From: Christiangramia echinicola DSM 19838 | GTDB lineage: Bacteria; Bacteroidota; Bacteroidia; Flavobacteriales; Flavobacteriaceae | Direction of reading: 5' to 3' | Length of the DNA stretch: 64,000 nt | NCBI RefSeq assembly: GCF_000423065.1 | Contig: NZ_AUHG01000011.1 | Coordinates: 62,001 to 126,000 of the forward strand | In this document: in pieces, positions 1 to 8,752 of the stretch | Numbering within the stretch: the first letter of the stretch is position 1 | Layout: every line of letters starts with the position of its first letter | The notes under the pieces: model-generated | Told to the model about the DNA's origin: nothing | Databases searched by the model: none | The model's input: the letters and a program-made list of their open reading frames with translations, nothing else | Made by a program: the position numbers and the translations under genes

Positions 1-1035
1 ATAGCGGTCGTAAGCCTGAGCAGGCATTCCGTTTCCGGTTCCTGCTGGTACAAGTCTTCCGTTTCTGTCAAATGGATAGTCTGTGGCTCCATCAAATTCC
101 AGGTCAGATAGTAATGGCCCCCAGGAGTCACCCTCGAAAGTTTCCGGACCTTGATATTGTAGAGCACCTTCAAAGTGCCTACCCTGAGCATACAGTTCTT
201 GAGTTTCCGGTACCTTATTATATTCTGCAAAGGACAGTGTTGAATTTATAGATACCCTGGTTTTACCAGCCTTACCCTTTTTCGTTGTGATTAGTACAAC
301 TCCGTTGGCAGCACGTAAACCATATAGGGTTTGGGCTGCTATACCTTTAAGAATTGAGATAGAAGCGATATCATTTGAGTTAATATCTATAGCCCTGTTT
401 GAAAAATCACTACCTCCTAAACTGGAATTATTATTAGTTTGTGTTGGATCTTCTGAAAAAGAAGAGTTGTCAATAGGCACACCATCCACCACAAATAAAG
501 GTGAATTTGATCTGGTTATCGACGTATTACCTCTTACTCTAATATTTGCAGAAGCTCCTACGGAACCTGAAGATGAGGTAACCTGCACACCTGAAGCTTT
601 GGAGCTTAAGGCAGAAACCAAGTTTGTTTCCCTCGATTTCTGTACATCGTCTGCCTCTACTGATTCTAAAGCATAGCTAAGGGATCGCGGTTTTGCACGG
701 ATTCCCTGTGCAGTTACTACAACTTCTTCAAGTTCAGCGGAGTCTGCACCAAGTTTAACATCAATAGTAGTTTGATTTCCTACTGTGATTTCCTGAGTTT
801 CTTTCCCTACAAATGAGAAAACCAGAACATCACCCTGGCTTGCGTTGATGGAATAATTTCCGTCAAAATCTGTTTGTGTACCGGTGGTGGAATCTTTGAT
901 GAATACATTCACACCAGGTAGAGGGAAATCATCTTCCCCGGTAACCGTACCATTAATTGTTTGTTCCTGGCCATAGGAAAGTAAGCCCAGAAGCATAAAC
1001 AACCCAATGATAATGCGTGGTAATTTTTTTTCCAT
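1..1035 (-). CDS. SusC/RagA-family TonB-dependent receptor, N-terminal part (runs off window start)
   Basis: 345 residues are visible, reading in frame to base 1. An ATG at 1033-1035 opens a signal peptide ending near SYGQ. A carboxypeptidase-D-like regulatory domain follows (GTVTGEDDFPLPGVNV, then QTDFDGNYSI), then a TonB-box-like stretch (LEEVVVTAQG) and a plug domain with the SusC signature VDGVPI and the run LKGIAAQTLYGLRAANG. SusC proteins are 1000-1100-residue outer-membrane barrels that import oligomers with a SusD lipoprotein lid; here the barrel and any SusD lie outside the window. It resembles the two SusC proteins at 4577-7663 and 10186-13443, so it is a third paralogue in one cluster. 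Substrate cannot be told. Confidence 0.93.
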   Translation of the reverse strand, partial: MEKKLPRIIIGLFMLLGLLSYGQEQTINGTVTGEDDFPLPGVNVFIKDSTTGTQTDFDGNYSINASQGDVLVFSFVGKETQEITVGNQTTIDVKLGADSAELEEVVVTAQGIRAKPRSLSYALESVEADDVQKSRETNLVSALSSKASGVQVTSSSGSVGASANIRVRGNTSITRSNSPLFVVDGVPIDNSSFSEDPTQTNNNSSLGGSDFSNRAIDINSNDIASISILKGIAAQTLYGLRAANGVVLITTKKGKAGKTRVSINSTLSFAEYNKVPETQELYAQGRHFEGALQYQGPETFEGDSWGPLLSDLEFDGATDYPFDRNGRLVPAGTGNGMPAQAYDRY

Positions 1036-1250
1036 TTTAGATGAATTTATGATTATCATATAAAATTGTGAAAAAACAGTTAATAAATGACAGCTATATC
1101 GTTAAAATAACAGTAAAAAGATGTGAGTAAATTCAAAAACGCTGTGAATACCCAATATTTCGGGTGGGTGTAAACGATTTGGCGTAAAGTAGTTAAACAC
1201 CTTGTAGTCAGGTGTTTGTAGGAAATGTATTATTGAAATTCAAATATTTT

Positions 1251-1305
1251 CCAGGCTTAATTCAATCTGCGTTGATTGAATTAAGATGTAGTTTAAGCTA
1301 CCTGG
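1251..1305. repeat. Strong inverted repeat between rlmB 3' end and the truncated susC
   Basis: A perfect 12-bp inverted repeat, CTTAATTCAATC (1256-1267) and its complement (1274-1285), has a 6-nt loop. It is flanked by an outer CCAGG/CCTGG pair at 1251-1255 and 1301-1305. A second TTAAG at 1293-1297 could pair alternatively. A separate 8-bp hairpin lies at 1195-1217 (AAACACCT/AGGTGTTT). Neither has a clean T-run, so they are not classical terminators, although the larger one lies just downstream of rlmB on its strand. Nothing else was recognised in the 296-bp gap 1036-1331, which must also carry the promoter of the divergent-facing susC. Confidence 0.5.
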
Positions 1306-1331
1306 AGAAACTTAGAAGAAATGCTGTGAAA

Positions 1332-2066
1332 TTAAAGTCGCTGTCTTACCACTTCATATAAAAATGCGCCACAGGCTACTGAGACATTTAAGGAAGCAAT
1401 ACTTCCCTGCATAGGTAATTTAGCCTTAAAATCTGCAGATTTTAAAATGGAATTAGAAACGCCCTTTTCTTCGTTCCCCATAATTATAGCAAGGGGTTGC
1501 TTCAAGTCTAGATCATAAATTACTTGATCTGTCTTCTCAGTAGCAGCTATTATCTTAATGTCATAAGTCTGAAGGTGAAAAAGAGCATCTTTGATATGAT
1601 TCACTTTGCAAATGGGAATATTGAAAACTGCACCGGCTGAAGTTTTTACTGTATCTGCATTAATAGGAGCAGATCCTTTTTCTGGTATTATAATACCTGA
1701 AACGCCACAACACTCTGCAGTTCTAATAATAGCTCCGAAATTCCTAACATCGGTTAAGCCATCCAGTAAAAGAAATAGAGGAGGAGTAGAATTATCCCGG
1801 GAGTCTTCAACCATTTTCTCAAGACTGATAAAACTGATAGGGGAGATGTTGGCTACTACGCCCTGGTGGTTCCCTTTACTAAGTTTATTCAGTTTTTCAA
1901 CGGGAACATAAGAAACGGCAAAGTTACCTTTTCTAAGATGTCGATTCAGTTCCTGAAACAAGGAGCCTGAAAGACCTTTTTGAACAAATATTTTCTCAAT
2001 AGACTTTCCGCTTTCAATAGCCTCAATAACTGTTCTTATCCCGAAGATCCTGGTAGTTTCTTTCAT
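1332..2066 (-). CDS. rlmB: 23S rRNA (guanosine-2'-O-)-methyltransferase, TrmH/SpoU family (RlmB-like)
   Basis: 244 residues, the usual RlmB length. The N-terminal substrate-binding domain (about 5-80; RIFGIRTVIEAIESG) is followed by a SPOUT catalytic domain with the family's three signatures: DVRNFGAIIRTAECCGV, IIMGNEEKGVS, and LPMQGSIASLNVSVACG near the C-terminus. The knotted SPOUT fold uses S-adenosylmethionine to methylate a ribose; RlmB acts on G2251 of the 23S P-loop. Another TrmH-type rRNA/tRNA target cannot be excluded. It is flanked by SusC genes and is probably monocistronic. A TAnnTTTG-like element (minus strand, 2072-2079) ends only 5 bases before the ATG, suggesting a very short or absent 5' UTR. 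Confidence 0.88.
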   Translation of the reverse strand: MKETTRIFGIRTVIEAIESGKSIEKIFVQKGLSGSLFQELNRHLRKGNFAVSYVPVEKLNKLSKGNHQGVVANISPISFISLEKMVEDSRDNSTPPLFLLLDGLTDVRNFGAIIRTAECCGVSGIIIPEKGSAPINADTVKTSAGAVFNIPICKVNHIKDALFHLQTYDIKIIAATEKTDQVIYDLDLKQPLAIIMGNEEKGVSNSILKSADFKAKLPMQGSIASLNVSVACGAFLYEVVRQRL

Positions 2067-2116
2067 GCTGGCAAAGTTAACATTTAAAATATTTCCTGCT
2101 TCGCGTTTTTACAAAT

Positions 2117-2145
2117 AAAAAAACCACCCGGTTAGGGGTGGTTTT
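2117..2145 (-). terminator. Intrinsic terminator of the first SusCD operon
   Basis: A 10-bp stem AAAACCACCC (2120-2129) / GGGTGGTTTT (2136-2145) with a 6-nt loop is followed on the minus strand by a T-rich run (complement of 2110-2119). It lies just after the stop codon of the lipoprotein gene at 2168. Confidence 0.85.
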
Positions 2146-2167
2146 AATAATTGTAATATGGTTATTA

Positions 2168-3025
2168 TTATTCAATTCTAGTGTAAGTAGCTGTATAATC
2201 TCCAAAACCGAAATAAGAATCGTTGTATTGAATTGTTAAAACACCTGCTTCTTCATCCCATGTACCAGATGTAATACATCCTATACCTAGGGCATCACAA
2301 TAATTAGCAGCTGTCTGGGTCTGAACTTCTCCACAAACTACGATAATACTTCCAGCAGCGCTTAATGAACCATTACCTGTAGATTCTAGTGCACCTCCAT
2401 CAAGGTTTGAGACATCCCAGCCACCCTCATCATTCGCAGAAATTGTAACCGGAAAATCTTGAACTCGACCATCACGAACACCTGAATTCATTAGATAATC
2501 ACCTGATAGGTCTGTTTCACAGATATAGCTAAGATTCACTGTTGTGCTTTCGCTTTTCTCATTAGCAACTACTGGTGTAGAAGTTCCTGAAGTTGAGATA
2601 TCAGTAATATTCAATATTAGTGATTCAACAGTTGGAGGACTCACACCTTCTGTATAAACCGTTACAGGTATATTAGCTGAAAAATCATTTGATGAATTCA
2701 ACGTAACAGTATTACCGGCTGTAAAGTCATAATTTAAGCCTTGTTGAGCTGTTGAAGCCGGATCCAGTTCAAATGTTACTACGATTTCACCAGATTCAAA
2801 CTCAGCACTAGGTCCATCTAAGAAAATCGGGACATTGTACTCATAAGTTTGAGGTTCAGCACCTACGGCGAATGGAGCAGTTACAGATGCAGCACTAAAT
2901 CCTACGAAGTTTGGTCCTGTACCAAAGTCTGTAAGGTCGTCATCTAGTATCTCATCACAAGAACTCACACCTAATGCAAGCAAAGCGATGGCTACAATTT
3001 TAAAATTTTTAATTATGTGTTTCAT
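2168..3025 (-). CDS. SusCD-associated outer-membrane lipoprotein of unknown function
   Basis: 285 residues if started at the ATG at 3023-3025. A longer frame from 3052 exists, but this start places a clean lipoprotein signal at the N-terminus (hydrophobic core, then GVSSC, acylated Cys23) followed by Asp-Glu, a Bacteroidota surface-export type of signal. Residues about 40-170 are beta-rich and Thr/Ser/Val-rich, resembling Calx-beta or Ig-like repeats. The C-terminal 110 residues contain four cysteines (CETD, VVCGE, NYCDA, GCITSG) and end in a beta-strand-like FGDYTATYTRIE, perhaps a lipocalin-like module. Third gene of the susC-susD operon, 17 bp after susD. It may be an auxiliary binding protein; no family was recognised with certainty. 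Confidence 0.8.
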   Translation of the reverse strand: MKHIIKNFKIVAIALLALGVSSCDEILDDDLTDFGTGPNFVGFSAASVTAPFAVGAEPQTYEYNVPIFLDGPSAEFESGEIVVTFELDPASTAQQGLNYDFTAGNTVTLNSSNDFSANIPVTVYTEGVSPPTVESLILNITDISTSGTSTPVVANEKSESTTVNLSYICETDLSGDYLMNSGVRDGRVQDFPVTISANDEGGWDVSNLDGGALESTGNGSLSAAGSIIVVCGEVQTQTAANYCDALGIGCITSGTWDEEAGVLTIQYNDSYFGFGDYTATYTRIE

Positions 3026-3042
3026 GTTTTCTTTAATATTAT

Positions 3043-4563
3043 TTATCTCCAAAATGGGGCGTTAGTAAAGGCGTCAGAAGGTGTTTGAGCTGGTACATTA
3101 TCACTGTTTCTTGCGATCTCAGATACAGGGTAAAGCAGGCTTACTGGTCTTACACCACCTGATTCAGCAGGTATTGGTAAAGTATTTGGGAATCCTGTTC
3201 TAATCCATTCTACCCAAGACTCGATAGATGAAGTACCATTAAGAGCAATCCATTTTTGCGTAATTATAGCTTCAATTTTGTTAGGAGATGCGTCCCAAGA
3301 TACATTTTCTATTAACTGAGTATAATATTCTTCTGGATCTGCATCAACTAAATCTCCATCTACATTCTCTTCTTGTGCTCCTAGGAATTCAAAAGATGCC
3401 GCGATAGCTTGTTCGTATAGTTCTTTAGCTGCAGCCTCTCCACCTGGAAGGTAGCCTCTAAAGGTAGCTTCCGCCTGTAAAAATAAAGCTTCAGATAAAA
3501 GCATAATCGGTTGATCCTGATCTGAACTTTTCAAAAGTCCTGGTCCAACATGAGAAAGATCATCAGATGTGAATCCAGTTCCAGGAAGCTGTGTTGATTG
3601 TTCAGCACCTATGTAACCATGATTTACAGCATCAGAATAAAGACTTTCTAGACGAGGGTCATTAAAATCTGTCAAAGTTTCGATTGCATAATCTGTAGCT
3701 ACAGTAAAATCCTGTCTGTCTAGAGCAGCACCATTTGGTCCAACTCCAACATAGCCATAAAATGGGTTTTGCTGTCCTGCATTATCTGAGTAACCTGGAT
3801 TAGCAACTACATTATCTGTAATGAATCCAGCTCCGTTAGCCATTATAGAGGCTATTTGTTCTTGAATGTATGAATCTTGACCAGTATTACTCATTCTTAC
3901 TAACATTCTTAATTTAACAGAGTTAGCAAATTGAGCCCATCCAGTCATGTCTCCACCATAAATGATGTCCTGATTACCTGGGTCTTCAGCATTCTCTGGT
4001 AAATTTAATGCATTGTTAGCTGCATTTGTAAGAGAATCAATTACACTTTTATAGATCAATTCAGAATCATCATAAGCAGGGGTAGGATTTTCTCCTCTCA
4101 AATTTGCTTCTGTATAAGGTACATCTCCGTAAAGATCTACTAAATACTGGTACTGGAAGCCCTTTAAAGTTTGAGCTATTACATCATAAGCATCATAACT
4201 AACTGCTCCGGAGGGATCAGTAAAGTTTTCAACATACGTAAGGTTCTTGAATATTGAAACATAAGATGTTTCGAATATATTGGTAAAGAAGTTAGATGTA
4301 ATATTATATCTAATTAAGTCACCATTGGCAGACCAGTTTGAAGGAACTGCCCAATTATATACCATGAACTGTCCTAGGTAAGTCATTGACCGTGCATTAA
4401 GTGCAACGAAATCATCTTGAGCTACCGGAAGAGTTAAACTTGGTGTAGAGGTTGATGGATTGTTTGGATTTTCATTAACATCCAACATGTCCTCGCTACA
4501 ACTAATCGCAGCTACTGCGAAAAGCATCAACAAGGGTTTTATTAAAAATTTCTTTGTCTTCAT
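3043..4563 (-). CDS. SusD/RagB-family substrate-binding lipoprotein
   Basis: 506 residues. The lipoprotein signal ends AAISC (Cys22) followed by Ser-Glu-Asp, fitting surface exposure. The body is typical of the SusD-like family with TPR-like helices: N-terminal DVNENPNNPS, LKGFQYQYLVDLYGDVPYTEA, VIYGGDMTGWAQFANSVKLRMLVRM and a C-terminal W-rich region ending NAPFWR. SusD forms the lid over its SusC barrel and captures ligand. The gene lies 13 bp downstream of its susC and 17 bp upstream of a lipoprotein gene. No glycosidase, protease or regulator accompanies it, so the ligand (glycan, peptide or other) is unknown. Confidence 0.93.
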   Translation of the reverse strand: MKTKKFLIKPLLMLFAVAAISCSEDMLDVNENPNNPSTSTPSLTLPVAQDDFVALNARSMTYLGQFMVYNWAVPSNWSANGDLIRYNITSNFFTNIFETSYVSIFKNLTYVENFTDPSGAVSYDAYDVIAQTLKGFQYQYLVDLYGDVPYTEANLRGENPTPAYDDSELIYKSVIDSLTNAANNALNLPENAEDPGNQDIIYGGDMTGWAQFANSVKLRMLVRMSNTGQDSYIQEQIASIMANGAGFITDNVVANPGYSDNAGQQNPFYGYVGVGPNGAALDRQDFTVATDYAIETLTDFNDPRLESLYSDAVNHGYIGAEQSTQLPGTGFTSDDLSHVGPGLLKSSDQDQPIMLLSEALFLQAEATFRGYLPGGEAAAKELYEQAIAASFEFLGAQEENVDGDLVDADPEEYYTQLIENVSWDASPNKIEAIITQKWIALNGTSSIESWVEWIRTGFPNTLPIPAESGGVRPVSLLYPVSEIARNSDNVPAQTPSDAFTNAPFWR

Positions 4564-4576
4564 TATTTTTTATTTT

Positions 4577-7500
4577 TTAAAATTGCGCTGTTAAACTAAT
4601 ACCGTACTGTCTTGTAGGAGCTGTTTGAGATTGTGTTCCAACTCCAATAGCATTACCTGTTGTAAAGTTAAATTCTGGATCAGTGTAAACGTTATCAGCT
4701 GGTCTTAGGGTTATAAGGTTTCTTCCATATACACCTAAAGTTAACTGTTGCATTTTTAATTTACTAATAAGATCTTCATTAAAAGAATAATTTAATGCCA
4801 ATTCTCTTAATTTAAGAGTTGTTGCGTCTGTAACATAGTTCTCTGCAACATTGTTGTAATTATCCCAGAATGCATTACCACCACCTGAGGTTGGTCTGTT
4901 AGTATTTTCAATAAAACCTCCTTGACCATCAGAATAAGATGAGTTAGGGAATATGAATGGACGTCTGTTTGAACTAGCACTATGCTGAGTTAAACCAGTG
5001 AATTCCATTGCATTTACGATATCATTAAAAAATACGTGACCAGTTCTATAGTCTGCTACGGCATAAAGAGAGAAATTTTTCCATCTAAGAGTTGTATTTA
5101 AACCTACTATGTAATCTGGAGAAGTTTGTCCTTGTGTTTTAAGCTGTGAATCCTGTAAAGGATCTCCGTTAGCTCCAACGATAACTCTTCCTTCTGAATC
5201 TCTCTGGTAAGAAGTAGTTCTGATTAATGGGTATGGCTCTCCAACTTTTGCTATAATTTGCGCATAAGAATAACCTCCGATGTCTAGTTCATCAACTCCT
5301 TCAGCTAATGAAATTACTTCTGATTCAAATCCAGTGTAGTTTACGCCTAAATCCCAAGAAAAATTATCTGTACTAAAGATCTTACCATTTAAGTCTATTT
5401 CTAGACCTTGGTTTTCAATCTCTCCGATGTTGATCAGGTTGCTACTAGCTCCAGATGCTAGAGAAACATTTACTGGAATAATTTGATCTGTAGAGTTTGT
5501 TTGGTAAACAGTTACTCCACCAGTTAATCTGTTCTTAAATAATCCAAATTCAACACCTGCTTCTATAGAAGTTGTAAATTCTGGATTTAGGTTTGGATCT
5601 GGTTCAACGCTAGATTGAGCAAGTCCTGCAGTAGATCCGTAAGGGAAATTCGATGGTGCGAAAAAAGTTTGATTCACTTGATAAACTCCTGGATCATTAC
5701 CGGTCTTTGTAACGTTAACATTAGCTTTTAAGTAGCTAAATCCATTTGGTCCCTCCATTCCTGGGAATGCATCAGATGCAACAAAAGATATACCAGCACC
5801 CGGGTAGAAGAAAGATCTATTATCCTCTGGCAGGGTAGATGACCAATCATTTCTAGCAGTTACGTTTAAGAAAAGATAGTCATTAAATCCTACGGTTACA
5901 TCTCCATACACACCAAAACGTCTATATTGAGAAGTAGATTGACCACCTTCAAGGTTTCCTGTTCTTGTAGAAACGTTGTAAAATCCTGGGATGATTAAGT
6001 CATTACCACTCACATTTATAGCGTCTGATCTTTCGATTCTTAAGTTGTGTCCAACTGTAGCGTCTACAGAGAAAGTTTCTCCTAAATCTGAGTTATAGTT
6101 CAGAATAAAATCGCTATTAAATCTCTCTGAGCTATTTTTGCTATCTGCAGTTCTGGCACCATAATCGGCCATGTTAGAATAAGCTCCAGGTACAGTAAAA
6201 GCTTTTTGGTAAGCACCAAACTCCCTTTTGAAGTTATTACTATCTCCTGTGAAACCTGCTCTTAACGTTGCAGAGAAATTTTCAGTGAAATTATACTTCG
6301 CGTTAGCTAATAAGTTAAATTGGAAGAAGTCAGACTTCTCTCTCTGTGTATCAATAATAAAATATGGATTTTCGTAGAATCTATAATAAGAAACTTCATT
6401 TCTTGTAAATTCTCCTGTTCTCCAATTTTTCATTTGTGTTATTGGAATATGAAGAGGAGTATTGATTATATTCCAGTATACAGGTCTGTCTTGACGACCA
6501 CCATTTCCAACAGTATTAGAGTGAGATCTGAAGAACGAAAGGTTACCACCAATTTCAAGTTTATCAAATTTTCTGCTACCTTTTAATCTGGCATTAGTAC
6601 GGTTGTACTTATCTTTTGGAACAGTACCAGTTATGTTACTTTGATCAAGTGAAAGTAAGAAGTCCCCATTTTCATCACCTCCAGCAAGTGTAATTCCATT
6701 TCTCGTGGTTACACCAGTATTAAAAAAGCTCTCATGAACATCTTCAATTGGCGAAAAAGGAACCTGCCATACTCTACCGTCAGCATATGTCTCACTAGCG
6801 TCAACTAATCGACCGTCAAATTTAGGTCCCCAGTTAACATTTTCTAATGGGTAAAGAGTTCCATCAGGAAATCCACCAGCACCAAATTGATCCTGGAATT
6901 CTGGAAGATATGCAACCGTTTCAAATTGAGTAGAAGAATCAATAGTTACCTTAAGTTTTCCTTTTCCAGATTTTGTTGTAATCACAATTACCCCATTGGC
7001 TGCTTCAGAACCGTATAGAGCAGAGGCATTAGCACCTTTTAAAACGGTCATTTCCTCAATATCGTTTGGGTTAATTCTGTCAAGAACACCACGCGAAGAC
7101 GGGAAACCATCAACAACGATTAAAGCCTGGTTATTACCTAGAAGTGATCTGTTACCTCTAAGAACAACACGAGTATTTGGATTTACTCCGTTATTAACTG
7201 TGTTAATTTGTAAACCGGCAACTTTACCAACCATATTGGTTGCAACGTTAACAGCTTTAGTCTTGGTAATATCATCATTATCCAGAGCCTTTACCGAATA
7301 CGATAGCTCTTTAGGATTTCGCTCAATACCAAGTGCTGTAACAATCACCTCATCCAGTTGAGAAGCGTCAGCTTCCATAACTACATTTAATGTTTCGGTG
7401 ATGTCGTCCACAGTATATTCAGCTTTTTTTAGACCTACGAATGTGAAAACCAATACATCACCTTGTTCAGCCTGAATTGAATAATTACCGTCAAAATCGG

Positions 7501-7663
7501 TTTGAACACCATTCGATGTTCCCTTAACTACGATATTTACACCGGGTAGAGGCAGATCGTCCTGATCTGTTACCGTACCGGTAATCGTTTGTTGTTGGGC
7601 AAAGGATATTTGCACAACAAACGCTAGTAATAGCGTCAAAATACTACTAAATTTTGCTTTCAT
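4577..7663 (-). CDS. SusC/RagA-family TonB-linked outer-membrane importer
   Basis: 1028 residues. The signal peptide ends SFAQQQ. A carboxypeptidase-D-like domain (about 26-105; ITGTVTDQDDLPLPGVNIVV, QTDFDGNYSIQAEQGDVLVF) precedes a TonB-box-like LDEVIVTALG and the plug (about 120-235) with VVDGFPSSRG and LKGANASALYGSEAANGVIVITT. The rest is a 22-strand-type barrel ending in the aromatic LTAQF expected of outer-membrane proteins. First gene of a susC-susD-lipoprotein operon. Its signal peptide and first domain are nearly identical, also in nucleotides, to those of the SusC at 10186-13443, while plugs and barrels differ, so the two probably import different ligands. Confidence 0.95.
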   Translation of the reverse strand: MKAKFSSILTLLLAFVVQISFAQQQTITGTVTDQDDLPLPGVNIVVKGTSNGVQTDFDGNYSIQAEQGDVLVFTFVGLKKAEYTVDDITETLNVVMEADASQLDEVIVTALGIERNPKELSYSVKALDNDDITKTKAVNVATNMVGKVAGLQINTVNNGVNPNTRVVLRGNRSLLGNNQALIVVDGFPSSRGVLDRINPNDIEEMTVLKGANASALYGSEAANGVIVITTKSGKGKLKVTIDSSTQFETVAYLPEFQDQFGAGGFPDGTLYPLENVNWGPKFDGRLVDASETYADGRVWQVPFSPIEDVHESFFNTGVTTRNGITLAGGDENGDFLLSLDQSNITGTVPKDKYNRTNARLKGSRKFDKLEIGGNLSFFRSHSNTVGNGGRQDRPVYWNIINTPLHIPITQMKNWRTGEFTRNEVSYYRFYENPYFIIDTQREKSDFFQFNLLANAKYNFTENFSATLRAGFTGDSNNFKREFGAYQKAFTVPGAYSNMADYGARTADSKNSSERFNSDFILNYNSDLGETFSVDATVGHNLRIERSDAINVSGNDLIIPGFYNVSTRTGNLEGGQSTSQYRRFGVYGDVTVGFNDYLFLNVTARNDWSSTLPEDNRSFFYPGAGISFVASDAFPGMEGPNGFSYLKANVNVTKTGNDPGVYQVNQTFFAPSNFPYGSTAGLAQSSVEPDPNLNPEFTTSIEAGVEFGLFKNRLTGGVTVYQTNSTDQIIPVNVSLASGASSNLINIGEIENQGLEIDLNGKIFSTDNFSWDLGVNYTGFESEVISLAEGVDELDIGGYSYAQIIAKVGEPYPLIRTTSYQRDSEGRVIVGANGDPLQDSQLKTQGQTSPDYIVGLNTTLRWKNFSLYAVADYRTGHVFFNDIVNAMEFTGLTQHSASSNRRPFIFPNSSYSDGQGGFIENTNRPTSGGGNAFWDNYNNVAENYVTDATTLKLRELALNYSFNEDLISKLKMQQLTLGVYGRNLITLRPADNVYTDPEFNFTTGNAIGVGTQSQTAPTRQYGISLTAQF

Positions 7664-7995
7664 TTTTAAATTTGTTTGAATTAGCCAGCGCCAAAAATGC
7701 CAAAAATATGTTAAGTACCAATAAAAAAAATGTTAAATAAATTTAGAAGTTTGAATGAGTCGGAAGAAATAAAGCGGTTTATTGAAGTTAATTTATCTTA
7801 ATCCTGAAAACTATTGAGTGTTTATAGTTAAAAGGGGATATGATTGATTTGATTTAGTTAATACGCAATTATTTAACGTTTATAAAGTATACGGTGTAGC
7901 TGTGCTAAGTTTGAAAAAAAAATTAATCATAAAAAAAGCCACCCAATTTGGGTGGCTTTTCATTTAAATGGCTGAGTTTTTTTAAAAATCTAACC
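7664..7995. other. Intergenic region: susC promoter side and terminator of the upstream operon
   Basis: 332 bp without a gene. A minus-strand -7 type element TATTTTTG (7701-7708) lies about 40 bp before the susC start, but no -33 TTTG is found at 19-21 bp, so the promoter call is weak. The sequence close to the gene (about 7664-7700) resembles the matching stretch before the SusC at 13443: both have GGC.CTGGCTAATTCAAA on the minus strand. The terminator at 7934-7960 closes the neighbouring operon. Nothing else was recognised in 7740-7930, which is A/T-rich. Confidence 0.5.
7934..7960 (-). terminator. Intrinsic terminator of the second SusCD operon
   Basis: An 11-bp perfect stem AAAAGCCACCC (7934-7944) / GGGTGGCTTTT (7950-7960) with a 5-nt loop; on the minus strand it is followed by a T-run (complement of 7931-7934 and beyond). 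It lies 36 bp after the stop of the lipoprotein gene at 7996. Confidence 0.87.
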
Positions 7996-8721
7996 TTATT
8001 CCATTTCTTCCTCTTCTTCTTCCTGAATTACAATATATGAAGATTCAGATTCAGATAAACTTCCACTCATTACAGTGAATTCATAATAAAGCGTATCATT
8101 TACCATAAGGTTAAGTTCATCGTAGTTAGTATCTGCTAATTCAATTGAACCACCTTCGTTAGAAACTTCAGCTCCACTGTTAGAGTAAGTACCATCAGAA
8201 TTTTTCTTTAAGAAAAGTTCAGCGGTATCTATTGGAGCAGAAAGTGTGTAAGTTGAGTAATCAACTGCAGCACCATCGCTAATAGAATCCAGGGTTAATT
8301 CACTTGGGTTGTCGTCGTCTATACTAATAGGACTAACAACAGAAACTGTGAATGGATCCTGGGCCATATTGCCATTAGATAATTGAGATTCTAGCATGAT
8401 GTCAAATTCATCGTCTATTGCAATATCTCCAAAAGAAGATGAATTGAAGGTTGCTGTTTCTTCTCCAACTGTTGCTGAAGCTATTGACGAACCTTCCTGC
8501 AATACTTCAACAGAATTTACGGTTACTCCAGAATCTGTATAAAGGTCTATACTAAGGTCTTCGCTTTTATCGAATGAACTAATAGTTTGATTAGCAAGAA
8601 ATGCATAACCTCCAACATCTTTAGCTGCATCTTTCTGATAATCGGCTTCATCGCTTTCACATGAAGTTAATCCTGCAGCGAGAAATAAACAAAGTCCCCA
8701 ATATTTTATATTTCTTTTCAT
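7996..8721 (-). CDS. SusCD-associated lipoprotein with acidic C-terminal tail, unknown function
   Basis: 241 residues from the ATG at 8719-8721. A longer frame to 8799 would overlap susD and push the signal peptide inside. The lipoprotein signal ends GLTSC (Cys21), followed by Glu-Ser-Asp-Glu. The mature protein is very acidic and Ser/Thr-rich, probably all-beta (SVEVLQEGSSIASATVG, ELFLKKNSDGTYSN), and ends in a run of eight acidic residues broken by one Met. Third gene of its susC-susD operon and equivalent in position to the lipoprotein at 2168-3025, though the two sequences are not obviously homologous. Possibly a surface glycan- or ligand-binding accessory; function unknown. Confidence 0.78.
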   Translation of the reverse strand: MKRNIKYWGLCLFLAAGLTSCESDEADYQKDAAKDVGGYAFLANQTISSFDKSEDLSIDLYTDSGVTVNSVEVLQEGSSIASATVGEETATFNSSSFGDIAIDDEFDIMLESQLSNGNMAQDPFTVSVVSPISIDDDNPSELTLDSISDGAAVDYSTYTLSAPIDTAELFLKKNSDGTYSNSGAEVSNEGGSIELADTNYDELNLMVNDTLYYEFTVMSGSLSESESSYIVIQEEEEEEME

Positions 8722-8752
8722 TGTGTTTATTTTAAAATTTAAATTAAATCGA

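Noticed and set aside
6320-6586. Plus-strand frames inside susC/susD genes (also at 6996-7361, 9399-9608, 12890-13075)
   Set aside because: Antisense shadows of well-supported proteins with no independent features.
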